A stretch of DNA of 64,000 nt from Salinibacterium sp. G-O1. Its GTDB lineage: Bacteria; Actinomycetota; Actinomycetes; Actinomycetales; Microbacteriaceae. A program made the translations under genes and the position numbers. This document shows, in pieces, positions 1 through 9,107 of the stretch. How positions within the stretch are numbered: the stretch's first letter is position 1; each line of letters opens with the position of its first letter. The notes below the pieces were generated by a model, which saw nothing but the letters and a program-made list of their open reading frames with translations, searched no databases and was not told the origin of the DNA. The stretch is from NCBI RefSeq assembly GCF_030063305.1, contig NZ_JASISV010000004.1:183237-247236 (forward strand). The letters run 5' to 3'.

Positions 1-39
1 CGCCCCCCCGGGCGGCCCCCCCGACCCTATCGAAACTGG

Positions 40-1002
40 GTGAGTTCAACGATGATCCGCTATCTTCTCCGACGAATTCCAGCAGCACTCCTGGTGCTGT
101 TCGTCGCCTCCGTCGCAGTATTCTTCCTGCTACGGCTCGCGCCGGGAGACCCGGCGGCAACACTGGCAGGACCGGATGCGAGCAACGAAACCGTCGAAGC
201 AATTCGCCAGCAACTTGGACTCGACAGACCTCTCGTCATCCAGTACCTGCTCTGGCTCGGCGGAATCCTGACCGGCAACCCGGGGGAGTCCTACCTCCTG
301 CACTCGCCGATCTCCGAGCTGATCAGCAACAGCCTGCTCAATACGCTCGAACTCGCCTCCGGCGCATTGATTCTCGCCGTCGTCGGCGGCGGGATCGTCG
401 GCTACATCATGGGCTCGTCCCGAACTTCGTGGATCTCGTCCGCGCTCGGGCTGCTCACTTCGCTCGCCGTAGCAGTTCCGACGTACGTCAGCGGCGTGCT
501 ATTCATCTTGATCTTTGCCGTTGTCAATCGACTACTGCCCTCCGGCGGTATCGGCCCTGGGCTTGCCGACCCCGCCATCGGCCTGCAATATCTGCTCATG
601 CCAGCGATCGTCCTGAGCCTGCCCACCGGGGCCACGCTAGCTCGCTTCTTATCTGCCTCAATTCGCCAGACCATCGATGAGGATTTTGTTCAGACCGGGA
701 TCGCAAAGGGCCTGCGCCGCTCTCGGCTCATGAGGGCGCACGTCATCCCCAACGCCCTGCCGCCTGTGATCACTGTCTTGGGGATCCAGATCGGCCAGCT
801 GCTCGGCGGAGCAATAATCGTCGAGACAATCTTCGCCTGGCCCGGCATCGGCCAGCTGCTACTGCAATCCGTTATCGGGCGCGACTACTTGCTCACTCAA
901 GGGCTACTCATGCTGGCGGTCGTAGTTTTCGTGATGGTGCAGATCGTGACCGATGTCGTTGACGCGGCGATGGACCCAAGAATTCGATTGGAGCGCAAAT
1001 GA
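40..1002 (+). CDS. ABC transporter permease, DppB/OppB type
   Basis: Inner-membrane permease of a peptide/nickel/oligosaccharide-type ABC importer, 320 aa, a normal length for the family. An N-terminal membrane segment (about residues 12-32) is followed by the periplasmic-type region, then several hydrophobic helices; the cytoplasmic coupling loop lies near residues 213-240 (DEDFVQTGIAKGLRRS). The GTG at 40 overlaps a TGA at 41-43 that is probably the stop of an upstream operon gene lying outside the window; ATG at 52 is an alternative start. It is followed with a 4-bp ATGA overlap by the second permease, so the operon is translationally coupled. The substrate cannot be read from the sequence; a binding protein is not in view. 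Confidence 0.93.
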   Translation: MSSTMIRYLLRRIPAALLVLFVASVAVFFLLRLAPGDPAATLAGPDASNETVEAIRQQLGLDRPLVIQYLLWLGGILTGNPGESYLLHSPISELISNSLLNTLELASGALILAVVGGGIVGYIMGSSRTSWISSALGLLTSLAVAVPTYVSGVLFILIFAVVNRLLPSGGIGPGLADPAIGLQYLLMPAIVLSLPTGATLARFLSASIRQTIDEDFVQTGIAKGLRRSRLMRAHVIPNALPPVITVLGIQIGQLLGGAIIVETIFAWPGIGQLLLQSVIGRDYLLTQGLLMLAVVVFVMVQIVTDVVDAAMDPRIRLERK

Positions 1003-1862
1003 CCGCGCAAGGCGCCATACCCACCCTCGCCATAAGATCGCGCGGACGCGGTCGCGGGCTCTTTAGAGGCCTACGTTCGGTCGAGTCCGTGATCGGCCTG
1101 ATTATCGTCGCCGTGATCTTCGCGCTGGGTCTTCTCGCGCCGATCATCGCCCCGTACTCGCCTTACGCGCAGGGCTCTGGATCGTTTCTGCCGCCCTCCC
1201 CGGATCACTGGTTTGGAACTGATGAATTCGGCCGTGACCTGTTCAGTCGGGTTCTCTACGGCATCCGCCAGGATGTCATCGTCGGCGCCGTTGCCGTGCC
1301 AATTGGCGCGATCTTAGGAATGCTGCTCGGCCTCGCCAGCACACTTGCCTGGTGGCTAGACACAGTGATCCAACGCGGGTTCGATGTGAGCCTCGCTTTT
1401 ACCAGCCTCGTGATGGGTGTGACTGTCGCTGCAATCATCGGCCCGGGCCTTCCTGCGGTGCTCATTACGGTGGCGTTCGTGAATATTCCACTGTTCGGCC
1501 GACTTACACGCAACGCTCTGAGGTCGCAGCAGGCACGAGACTACGTAACCGCGGGGCGCGTCGTCGGCGTGCCGCCGATCCGCCTCCTCCTGCGGCACGT
1601 GCTCCCGAATTCCATCGACGCTCTCGTCGTGCAGGCAGCATTGAGCCTCTCGCTCGCCGTGTTCATCGAAGGTGCCATGAGCTTCGTCGGCATCGGAGTC
1701 AAACTACCCGAGCCCTCACTCGGCTCGCTGCTGCGCACCAGTATCAACTTCCTGGCGCAAGCGCCCACCTACGCCATCCCACCAATGCTGGTCGTGACGG
1801 CCCTCGTACTCGCGTTCAACCTGGTCGGGGACGGCCTAAACAAGGGACTACTCAAGCGATGA
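999..1862 (+). CDS. ABC transporter permease, DppC/OppC type
   Basis: Second permease of the importer, 287 aa. It has the N-terminal segment and first membrane helix (about residues 28-50, VIGLIIVAVIFALGLLAPII), the HWFGTDEFGRDLFSR motif typical of OppC/DppC N-termini, and the coupling loop around residues 179-206 (ARDYVTAGRVVGVPP). The start overlaps the upstream stop by ATGA, and its own stop overlaps the ATPase start in the same way, so all three genes form one tightly coupled operon. Substrate unknown; peptide or oligosaccharide are both possible for this family. Confidence 0.93.
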   Translation: MTAQGAIPTLAIRSRGRGRGLFRGLRSVESVIGLIIVAVIFALGLLAPIIAPYSPYAQGSGSFLPPSPDHWFGTDEFGRDLFSRVLYGIRQDVIVGAVAVPIGAILGMLLGLASTLAWWLDTVIQRGFDVSLAFTSLVMGVTVAAIIGPGLPAVLITVAFVNIPLFGRLTRNALRSQQARDYVTAGRVVGVPPIRLLLRHVLPNSIDALVVQAALSLSLAVFIEGAMSFVGIGVKLPEPSLGSLLRTSINFLAQAPTYAIPPMLVVTALVLAFNLVGDGLNKGLLKR

Positions 1863-3982
1863 ATGACACAGCTCCGGTTCTCGAAGTCGAGAACCTCGTC
1901 ACCACCTTCCACACCGGAGAGGGTCCCGTAAACGCCGTCCGCGGCGTGAGTTTTTCGCTCCGGGCGGGCGAGACAATGGCATTGGTCGGCGAGTCAGGGT
2001 CCGGCAAGTCAGTGACCGCGCTGTCTCTGCTCAACATGGTGCGTCGACCCGGTCGGGTCGAAGAAGGCAGGGTCCTATTTCATGGGGTGGACCTCCTCGG
2101 CATGTCCGAGAACGAGCTGCGGAGCATCCGCGGCAAGTCGATCAGTGTGGTCTTTCAGGATCCCACCGGCTCGCTGAACCCCCTTATGAAGGTGCGTGAC
2201 CAGCTCGTCGAGACGATTCTCGCCCACCGACCGATTGGGCGTGCTGCGGCAGAAGAGGAAGCGATTGAGCTGATGGTGCAGGTGGGAATCCCTGACCCAC
2301 ATGCGCGCCTCGCGGACTATCCGCTCGCGTTCTCTGGGGGGATGTCGCAGCGCGTGATGATCGCGATTGCTCTGGCCAACAATCCTGAGGTGATTATCGC
2401 CGACGAGCCGACTACGGCACTCGACGTCACGATTCAAGCCCAGATTCTCGAACTGCTGGTCACTCTCAACAAGGAGCGCGGTACCTCGGTCATCCTCATC
2501 ACCCATAACCTCGGTATCGTCGCGCGCGTCTGCGACCGGATCGCGGTGATGTACGCGGGAAAGATCGTCGAAGAGGGAGAGACCTCCGTGGTCTTCTCAT
2601 CACCCAAACACCCCTACACGCGCGATCTTCTCGGTGCGACCCCTCGCCTCGATCATCCCCGCGATCGCGAACTGGTCGCCATCAAGGGTCGTCCGCCGAC
2701 ATTGCGAACACCGATTCAAGGATGCTCCTACGCGGCGCGCGACCCCCTTGCGTTCGACCGCTGCTTCGTCCAGTCGCCAGAACTGTTGCGCGATGGTGAG
2801 GGACACGCGCACGCATGTTTTCTCACCGAACATGGTGAGAGCCTCCCTCCCCGGCCCGAATCGATCCTCCTGCCTCTGACCCAAGCGCAGCACTCCCAGA
2901 CGCCCCTGCTCGAGGTGACCAACCTGGTGAAGGAGTATCCAGCGGGCGGTCGCACTCTATTCGGAAAATACCGCAAATCACTGCACGCGGTTGACGGGGT
3001 GAGCTTTCGCATCAACATCGGCGAGACGGTCGGCCTGGTGGGTGAGTCGGGTTGTGGTAAGTCAACAATCGCCAAGCTTATCCTCGGCATCGAGGAACCC
3101 ACTGCCGGATCGATCACATACGAGGGGGTGGAAACTGGCCACCTCGGGGCGCGGGCGCGCCGTGACTTTAACAAGAACGTGCAGCTCATTTTCCAGAACC
3201 CCATGTCATCGCTCAATCCCCGGATGACTGTGGGTGCGGCGGTGGCGGAGCCGTTGCGGGTGCGGGGGGCGTCTCCGGCCGACGTCCAGCAGCGAGTGGC
3301 CGAATTGCTAGAGATGGTGGGGATGGATCCTTCCGTGGGTGAGCGCTACCCGCACGAATTCTCCGGTGGTCAACGGCAGCGCATCGTCATTGCACGGGCC
3401 CTCGCCGTCGATCCTCGTCTCATCGTGTGCGATGAGGCGGTCGCTGCCCTCGATGTGTCACTCCAGGCTCAGGTCATCAACCTTATCCGCGAACTACAGA
3501 TGAAACTTGGTCTCTCGTACTTGTTCATCGGGCATGACATCGCGACCGTGCGGCATGTGGCATCGCGCATCATGGTCATGTACCTAGGAGAGGTGGTGGA
3601 GTCAGGGCCGTCAGAGGAAATCACCGCTCGCCCACTGCATCCGTACACGGCCAGCCTGCTCTCGGCCGTGCCCGAGCCTGACCCTGAGGTCGAGGCGTCG
3701 CGCGAGCGGATCATCTTGACCGGGGAGGTGCCGACCCCCCTTAACCCGCCGTCGGCTTGCCGGTTCCACACGCGCTGCCCCATCGGTCCGCTGTTCCGCG
3801 AAGACCGTTCCGTCTGCGCAACCGAAAAGCCCGAACTTCGGACGGTCGGCGACGGCCGCGAGGTTGCCTGCCACTTCCCTGGCGAACTCTTGGTCGGACC
3901 GAGCGAGGCCGACTTGGCCGAGAAGCGACTGGCGGCGGGGTCAGAGCTCGGGCCAGTCCGGAGAGTGCAGCGCGCCTCGTGA
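1859..3982 (+). CDS. Fused double-ATPase subunit (DppD-DppF type) of ABC importer
   Basis: 707-aa protein carrying two complete nucleotide-binding domains, equivalent to DppD and DppF joined in one chain. Domain 1 has Walker A GESGSGKS (about residue 44), signature SGGMSQR (about 159) and Walker [12 protein letters not shown]. Domain 2 has Walker A GESGCGKS (about 395), signature SGGQRQR (about 501) and Walker [13 protein letters not shown]. Each half ends with the oligopeptide-transporter C-terminal extension; the second one includes the CRFHTRCP segment. The start is ATG at 1859, giving an ATGA overlap with the permease, although the reading frame stays open much further upstream. It energises the importer formed with the two preceding permeases. 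Confidence 0.93.
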   Translation: MNDTAPVLEVENLVTTFHTGEGPVNAVRGVSFSLRAGETMALVGESGSGKSVTALSLLNMVRRPGRVEEGRVLFHGVDLLGMSENELRSIRGKSISVVFQDPTGSLNPLMKVRDQLVETILAHRPIGRAAAEEEAIELMVQVGIPDPHARLADYPLAFSGGMSQRVMIAIALANNPEVIIADEPTTALDVTIQAQILELLVTLNKERGTSVILITHNLGIVARVCDRIAVMYAGKIVEEGETSVVFSSPKHPYTRDLLGATPRLDHPRDRELVAIKGRPPTLRTPIQGCSYAARDPLAFDRCFVQSPELLRDGEGHAHACFLTEHGESLPPRPESILLPLTQAQHSQTPLLEVTNLVKEYPAGGRTLFGKYRKSLHAVDGVSFRINIGETVGLVGESGCGKSTIAKLILGIEEPTAGSITYEGVETGHLGARARRDFNKNVQLIFQNPMSSLNPRMTVGAAVAEPLRVRGASPADVQQRVAELLEMVGMDPSVGERYPHEFSGGQRQRIVIARALAVDPRLIVCDEAVAALDVSLQAQVINLIRELQMKLGLSYLFIGHDIATVRHVASRIMVMYLGEVVESGPSEEITARPLHPYTASLLSAVPEPDPEVEASRERIILTGEVPTPLNPPSACRFHTRCPIGPLFREDRSVCATEKPELRTVGDGREVACHFPGELLVGPSEADLAEKRLAAGSELGPVRRVQRAS

Positions 3983-4170
3983 ACCGATTCCCGCGCGGTG
4001 TACTCGGGCAGGGGAGGGAGCCCGACCCGCGCTTCAATCTCGCGAACGAGAGAACATCCCTCGCTTGAATGTGCACGAGAATTGCGCTGGTTGCCTCGGG
4101 AGTCGCACTAGAGGCCCTCGAACTACCCATCACACCCGGTCTCCGGCTGAGTGCGGCACTGGAATTTATC

Positions 4171-4751
4171 GGACTCGGCCTGCCTGACGATGCTCTCAGG
4201 GGTGAGTGCCTTTTGATCCCGAGTCCGGGCCCACGCGTCTGTTTCGCTGCGCCGGATCGGATCGGTACGGCAGGTCGGTCTTCGTGCAGTGGCCGATGAA
4301 GAAGAGATAGCCGAGAACATCGACGCTGGTTTGTTGTATGCCGTCGCCCAGGAGTGTGGCTGCGGGAACTAGGCGCTTCCGAGGAGGTCAGGGTTGCCGC
4401 TTCGAGTGCGGTGACAGCATGAATCGTCGTCCGCAGATCAAAAGTCTGATGCCCGCGGCCCGCCGTGTCGCGTGACGAGAACCCTTCGCGCACCTCTCGT
4501 AAGGTGTCGAGACGCGCGCCGAGCAGGCTTCCGACAACAATGACTTCACTGTCCTCGAGGGTCTGCCGGATCGATTCTCCGCCCGGGGCCTCGCCGAGCC
4601 CAGTGCGCCCATCGCTGTCAGTGAGGCGCACGATGTTGCGCGTAAAGTACGGCGCATGAGCCCCACCGAGATTCAGGAGCATGCTGTCGTGGCCGGCGAC
4701 CGGTATTACTTCGAGTCCGACGATTCGCGGACTGGTCGAGTCCTCAATCAA
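4171..4751 (-). pseudogene. gudD: Glucarate dehydratase (GudD) remnant, truncated and frameshifted
   Basis: On the minus strand, a TTG at 4751 opens a frame reading [20 protein letters not shown], then [14 protein letters not shown] and [11 protein letters not shown], all hallmarks of the N-terminus of glucarate dehydratase (enolase superfamily). Homology stops near 4389, resumes in a second frame with [20 protein letters not shown] (about 4320-4260), then shifts again to [14 protein letters not shown] (ending about 4171). Only roughly the first 200 of about 445 residues are represented and the catalytic barrel is missing, so the gene is dead. Its presence beside the importer suggests the locus once handled sugar acids; that link is inference. 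Confidence 0.8.
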
Positions 4752-4758
4752 TGTTATT

Positions 4759-4777
4759 CCCCACAGAAACCCCACAA
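4759..4777 (+). other. Possible integrase arm-type site (left scar)
   Basis: Two CCCCACA motifs in direct orientation separated by GAAA lie about 107 bp before the tRNA-3'-end-like sequence at 4884. The spacing and shape resemble the paired CCCCGCA motifs that flank both att cores of the prophage (25363 and 41095). A further ACCCCACAA occurs at 5336-5344, just right of the last tRNA-end copy. I infer arm sites of a lost tyrosine-integrase element; no integrase gene remains nearby. Confidence 0.35.
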
Positions 4778-4883
4778 CGCTTCGAGACGACCATGGGGCC
4801 GTCGGTCGGCGATTGCGCGTAAATATGCGGAAGTGAACGAACCTTGGATGCCTGCCCACCGCTACTAGGCCTAGTTTTAGAGT

Positions 4884-5074
4884 TCGAATCCCTCACATGC
4901 CACCGAATAGAAAACGCCGGCCCATGCATTTTGGGCCGGCGTTTTCTATTTCTGTAGCGGGTGGAGGACGAGACCCCGCTCGTGGGCCCCCGCTGAGCAG
5001 TCAGCCGCATTGCGCTCTCCCGTCACGGGTTGATCCGCCCAACCGCGCAATGTGGATGCGGCTCAGTAGGGGAG
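4884..5074 (+). repeat. 191-bp tRNA-end repeat, unit A
   Basis: The unit starts with a T-arm/acceptor-like tRNA 3' end (TCGAATCCCTCACATGCC), continues with a perfect hairpin terminator, and then a GC-rich body. The next copy of the same tRNA end begins at 5075. A 42-nt stretch of the body (4976-5017) is identical to 41330-41371 in unit D, 36 kb away, and 5043-5083 matches 41398-41438 with two differences. The 5' half of the parent tRNA is not in the window, so the first copy is a 3'-end fragment, as expected of an attR-like scar. Confidence 0.75.
4906..4950 (+). terminator. Perfect 18-bp hairpin terminator after tRNA-end copy
   Basis: Arms 4906-4923 and 4933-4950 are exactly complementary over 18 bp around a 9-nt loop. 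The A-rich start and T-rich end make it an intrinsic terminator usable in both directions. It sits directly after the tRNA-like 3' end, the normal place for a tRNA terminator. Confidence 0.8.
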
Positions 5075-5266
5075 TCGAATCCCTCACATGCCACCGAACG
5101 AAATGACGCCCCGCACGCATCATCGCGGGGCGTTGTTTCGTTTCCGTAGCGAGTGGAGGACGAGATCCCGCTCGTGGGCCCCGACCCGCGCAGTCCGTCG
5201 CATCGCGCGGTGCGTGAGCTTTTTAGGTGCGTGAGGCCGCGATGTGGCGGCGGCTCGGGTTGGGAG
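5075..5266 (+). repeat. 192-bp tRNA-end repeat, unit B (tandem with unit A)
   Basis: Second tandem unit with the same layout: tRNA 3'-end copy at 5075-5096, hairpin terminator at 5097-5142, GC-rich body, then another tRNA-end copy at 5267-5288. The terminator sequence differs from that of unit A while the order is the same. The body is of a second type: 5148-5288 is nearly identical to 7014-7152 (partial copy C). Both types keep a GGGAGTCGAATCCC T-arm-like junction. Confidence 0.75.
5097..5142 (+). terminator. Hairpin terminator in repeat unit B
   Basis: Arms 5097-5114 and 5125-5142 pair over 18 positions with two adjacent mismatches around a 10-nt loop, and the 3' arm ends in a T-rich run. 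It occupies the same place relative to the tRNA-end copy as the hairpin at 4906-4950, but its sequence is unrelated. Confidence 0.7.
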
Positions 5267-5288
5267 TCGAATCCCTCACATGCCACCG

Positions 5289-5858
5289 AGAAAGTGCTGG
5301 TCAGTGTGGTGTTCTAAGTAATGTCATGCGCGAAAACCCCACAATCCCGACAGAACGCCCACCGAACCTGTAGATAGGTGTTGTGATCGACTGCTCCGTT
5401 AGATGGCGAACCACTCGCTTTCACTACAAAGGGCCTATCGGTGCGGCCTTGAGAAGGTCGAAGCGAGATACGCCGTTGAGCAACGCGTTAACCGAACGGT
5501 GCGTTAGCTTAATCAGTCAGCTAGCCGTGCAGCAGACCCCCCCGAAAAACCCGCAGTGGCTTTGTGAGCAACCCGGCTCAGGCGTGAGGCTGCGCTGGAT
5601 CGCATCGCGTCGAGGTCGGCCTCGAACAGATATGCACAGACGTCGATTGCGGCGCACGGAGGGTCGAGCATTCGTTGCACGGCCTCGCCCGAAGAAGACC
5701 AAGCACCGCTGCTCGCTTTAAAGCCCGCCTCTTGGTCAGATTGACCGTGCGCGCACAGCCAGTGGCCACGGGCGCAAGACCGCTGCCCATGCCATTCCTT
5801 CGGGCACCAGGACGTGGGAACGTCAAAGAGACTCGGATCTCCCGAAAGGACAACCCTC
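5289..5858. other. Gene-poor scar region
   Basis: No convincing coding region was found on either strand. The first 60 bases hold an ACCCCACAA motif (5336-5344) like the possible arm site at 4759. Open frames here give compositionally skewed translations without recognisable motifs. The last 20 bases carry the ribosome binding site of the MoaF gene (GAAAGGA at 5844-5850). Confidence 0.5.
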
Positions 5859-6698
5859 ATGACTGCAGCAACCCGCGACTACGTGGACCACGACGACTTC
5901 CACGACGTGGAGACCGGCCCGGCATTTCTCGAATGGACTGCAGGAATGGAGGCAAATCGGCCCGACCACACTGACGCACTTGACGGCGTCGTCGAACTGC
6001 ACCGCGAAGACGGCGCCGTTCTCGAACTCACCATCGACGCCGGCGAAGCGCGCTGGCAGGTCACGAAGGCACCGGCGATCGTTGAGAAGGATGACTGGTT
6101 TGGTCTCTCCAGTGGATCCGCGCCCGTTGAGGTGCTGCCGCTCAATGGCGATATTTTCTTCATCGATATGGTGATCGGCGGCGGGTCCCCCGAGGGCGCC
6201 ACGGGCGCCACAGTCGTAATTGATCGTGCAAACGACCGCGCACTGGTGATTTACAGTTGGACTTACGATCGAGGCGATGCCCGTCGCACCAAGTCACGAA
6301 TCACTCCGGTAGGCATCGATGGGCCCGCCGCCGATCCCATCGCCCGAACAACTGATCTTGTCGGTCGGCGCGCGCTATGGGTTTACAGCGATGACCACGC
6401 CTACGAGCACGTCTATTTCAACGCGGGCACCTACGCCTGGCACTGCCTCGCCGGCCCTGAGAAGTCCATCGCCGACGTCGATCGCACTGAGACTTACAAG
6501 CTGAATAGCACCGCCTATGTATTCTTTGTCACCGAGACAGCACAACCCTGGGACGGGGTCTTCGTGCTCGACTTCACGCCCGGAGCATCGACCAACATTG
6601 GGCGGTTCTTTGGGTGGGACCCCAAGCCGAACGTTCCGTCGCACAATTCCTTCGGTGCAGTCGGACGCATCCTCAATCAGACCGACTACACGATGTAG
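5859..6698 (+). CDS. MoaF-family protein
   Basis: 279-aa soluble protein with the two-part calycin-like architecture of MoaF. The N-terminal part includes DIFFIDMVIGG (about residues 98-108) and the C-terminal part has the strongly conserved HVYFNAGTYAWHCLAGPEKS block (about 187-206). MoaF was linked to molybdenum cofactor genes in some bacteria, but no moa, mod or molybdoenzyme gene is nearby, so the role here is open; related stand-alone proteins are thought to bind or convert small aromatic or lipid-like ligands. ATG at 5859 is chosen because GAAAGGA lies 8 bases upstream. The gene sits alone between repeat units B and C. Confidence 0.75.
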   Translation: MTAATRDYVDHDDFHDVETGPAFLEWTAGMEANRPDHTDALDGVVELHREDGAVLELTIDAGEARWQVTKAPAIVEKDDWFGLSSGSAPVEVLPLNGDIFFIDMVIGGGSPEGATGATVVIDRANDRALVIYSWTYDRGDARRTKSRITPVGIDGPAADPIARTTDLVGRRALWVYSDDHAYEHVYFNAGTYAWHCLAGPEKSIADVDRTETYKLNSTAYVFFVTETAQPWDGVFVLDFTPGASTNIGRFFGWDPKPNVPSHNSFGAVGRILNQTDYTM

Positions 6699-7013
6699 CC
6701 CCAAAGCTCTGCGCACATGATGGCCTCAGCACATGTTGATGCGCATCCGTCAGACTCTTGAGCAGAGGTGCGTCGATGAGACTCAACATCAACTGCACCT
6801 CCGGTGGTAATGGCGCTCAGACGGTCTTCGAGGCCTACGGCTATCTTCCTCTTCAGTCGGGCGTAGCCGGAAGGGGCGTTGTGCGGTGAACCTATTCACC
6901 AATGAGGAGTATGCGGATGTTGGCAGAGGCCGACGCTGGCCCAGCAATTTACTCTGACCTCAGCCGACGGCTCGCCTGGCGGTGCTCTTGCGCTCGACGA
7001 GCGTGGTCGCCAT
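6699..7013. other. Intergenic region without recognised gene
   Basis: No gene could be supported on either strand. Short open frames are present but carry no family motif and no good ribosome site. The stretch separates the MoaF gene from the partial tRNA-end repeat. Confidence 0.5.
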
Positions 7014-7152
7014 CGCGGTGGAGGACGAGATCCTGCTCGTGGGCCCCGACCCGCGCAGTCCGTCGCATCGCGCGGTGCGTGAGCTTTTGGGTGCGTGCGG
7101 CCGCGATGTGGCGGCGGCTCGGGTTGGGAGTCGAATCCCTCACATGCCACCG
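7014..7152 (+). repeat. Partial tRNA-end repeat, copy C
   Basis: Near-identical to 5148-5288, ending in the same tRNA-3'-end-like sequence (7131-7152), but without the hairpin terminator that opens units A, B and D. The bases after it (GCGCAATGTGGATGCGG, from 7153) match the body of unit A at 5046, so the copy is a mosaic of both body types. It lies just past the 3' end of pgi. Confidence 0.75.
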
Positions 7153-7170
7153 CGCAATGTGGATGCGGCG

Positions 7171-8898
7171 TCAGTCGCGCAGTTCGAGATACCTCTCGAT
7201 GAGCGATTTCGTCGACGAGTCCTGCGACTCGAGAGCACGGCGATCGCCCTCGACTGCGGGGGCGATCTGCATTGCGAGCTGTTTGCCCAGTTCGACACCC
7301 CACTGGTCGAACGAGTCGATGCCCCAGATGGTTCCTTGCGTAAACACGATGTGCTCGTAGAGCGCGATGAGCTGGCCGAGGACGCTGGGCGTGAGGGCGG
7401 GCGCGAGAATGGATGTGGTCGGGCGGTTTCCGCTGAACACCCGTGCGGGCACCACCGATTCCTCGGTGCCTTCGGCGCGCACCTCTTCCGCAGTTTTCCC
7501 GAAGGCCAGCGCTTTCGTCTGGGCGAAGAAGTTCGCCATGAACAGGTTATGCACATCCTGGCCCGGCTTTACTGCATTGCCGTCGCCGGTCTCGTCCTTC
7601 AGCGGATGGGCGGGATTCGCGACCGCGATGAAATCGGCCGGGATGAGGTGAGTGCCCTGATGGATGAGTTGGTAGAACGCGTGCTGACCGTTGGTGCCCG
7701 GCTCACCCCAGAAGACTTCGCCCGTTTCGGTCGTGACCGGGGAGCCATCCCAGCGGACGCTCTTGCCGTTCGACTCCATGGTGAGCTGCTGCAGGTAGGC
7801 GGCAAACCGGTGAAGGTTCTGCGCATAGGGAAGCACCGCGTGGGTCTGCGCCTTCAGGAAGTCGGTGTACCAGACGTTCAGGAGCGCCATAAGCACGGGC
7901 ACGTTCCGCTCAAACGGGGCGGTGCGCATGTGCTCGTCGATGGCGTGGGAGCCGGCGAGGAATTCCCGCCAGTTGTCCGGTCCGATGGCGATGACGATCG
8001 AGGTGCCGATCGCGGAGTCGACGGAGTAGCGTCCGCCGACCCAGTCCCAGAATCCGAAAGCGTTTTCGGGGTCGATGCCGAATGCCGCAACCTTGTCGAG
8101 CGCGGTGGAGACGGCGACGAAGTGCTTGGCGACCGCGTCGGCGCGCGCGTCGTCCGTGTCGGCGAGGGCGCCGGATCCTCCGAGGCGTCCCCACAGCCAC
8201 TGCCGGGCGAGGCGCGCGTTCGTGAGTGTCTCCAGCGTGCCGAAGGTCTTCGACGCGACGATGAACAGGGTGGTCTCAGGGTCGAGGTCCGCTGTTTTTT
8301 CGGCGATGTCGTTCGGGTCGATGTTTGAAACGAACCGGCACTCGAGCCCGGCCTGGACGTACGGTTTCAGCGCTTCATAGACCATGACCGGGCCGAGGTC
8401 CGAACCGCCGATGCCGATGTTCACGATCGTTGTGATGCGCTTGCCGGTTACGCCGGTCCAGGAGCCCGATCGCACACGGTCGGCGAACTGATAGACCTTG
8501 TCGAGGGTGGCGTGCACTTCGGCGTCGACGTCGTCGCCGTCAACGACGAAGCCTGCGGGTGGCACAAGCGCCGAGCCATCCTTGGGACGCCGGAGGGCGG
8601 TGTGCAGCACAGCGCGATCCTCGGTCACGTTGATGTGCGAGCCCTCGATCATGGACTGATATCGACCGGCGACATCCACATCCTGCGCCAGCTGCAGGAG
8701 ATGGGCCAGGATCTCCTCGGTGACGAGGCCTTTCGACAGGTCCACGGTGAGGTCGGCTGCTTGGAAGGTGTAGCGAGCGGCACGCGACGGGTCTGAGTCG
8801 AACCATCCACGCAGGTCGGGGGAGAAGTCGGTCGCGATGCCCGCGAGTTGCTTCCAGGCATCGGTCGACGTGGGGTCAATGGGGGTGTTCTTGGCCAA
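7171..8898 (-). CDS. pgi: Glucose-6-phosphate isomerase
   Basis: Cytosolic enzyme interconverting glucose 6-phosphate and fructose 6-phosphate in glycolysis and gluconeogenesis; 575 aa, close to the usual 550. The PGI signatures are visible: [17 protein letters not shown] for sugar-phosphate binding, [24 protein letters not shown], and the C-terminal block [12 protein letters not shown]. The TTG start at 8898 is preferred because AGGAG lies 6 bases upstream; the open frame extends 22 codons further without a ribosome site. It is transcribed alone; the tRNA-end repeat abuts its 3' end. Confidence 0.96.
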   Translation of the reverse strand: MAKNTPIDPTSTDAWKQLAGIATDFSPDLRGWFDSDPSRAARYTFQAADLTVDLSKGLVTEEILAHLLQLAQDVDVAGRYQSMIEGSHINVTEDRAVLHTALRRPKDGSALVPPAGFVVDGDDVDAEVHATLDKVYQFADRVRSGSWTGVTGKRITTIVNIGIGGSDLGPVMVYEALKPYVQAGLECRFVSNIDPNDIAEKTADLDPETTLFIVASKTFGTLETLTNARLARQWLWGRLGGSGALADTDDARADAVAKHFVAVSTALDKVAAFGIDPENAFGFWDWVGGRYSVDSAIGTSIVIAIGPDNWREFLAGSHAIDEHMRTAPFERNVPVLMALLNVWYTDFLKAQTHAVLPYAQNLHRFAAYLQQLTMESNGKSVRWDGSPVTTETGEVFWGEPGTNGQHAFYQLIHQGTHLIPADFIAVANPAHPLKDETGDGNAVKPGQDVHNLFMANFFAQTKALAFGKTAEEVRAEGTEESVVPARVFSGNRPTTSILAPALTPSVLGQLIALYEHIVFTQGTIWGIDSFDQWGVELGKQLAMQIAPAVEGDRRALESQDSSTKSLIERYLELRD

Positions 8899-9107
8899 TT
8901 GGTTCTCCTGAACGCTCGATGAGCAGTAGGCGCGACAATCGCAACGCCCACCCGCGGGCTGCACCCCACACTATTCCTGATTGCAGCGATCGTGCTGTGG
9001 TGTCTCCGCGGCCGCACGATTCCCGGTACCTAAACCTCGGTTCCCGCCGAACGCGGCAAGTGTGATGTCGTCCCGGAGCTCAACACGCCCGTGAAAGACT
9101 GCTCGCC

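Noticed and set aside
1352-1858. N-terminal extension of the fused ATPase frame
   Set aside because: It lies entirely inside the permease gene in another frame; the ATGA overlap at 1859 gives the real start.
4069-4299. Plus-strand 76-residue ORF with a segment like the end of a DppC permease ([11 protein letters not shown])
   Set aside because: The same bases on the minus strand read the GudD segment [14 protein letters not shown], which is the better match; no ribosome site or membrane helices support a permease remnant.
4744-5286. Minus-strand ORFs of 87-88 residues across the tRNA-end repeats
   Set aside because: They are translations of repeat and hairpin sequence, recur at every repeat copy, and have no protein-like composition.
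5383-5860. ORFs on both strands in the scar region (for example 112 and 115 residues)
   Set aside because: No recognisable motif, no ribosome site and Arg/Ser-skewed composition; treated as non-coding.
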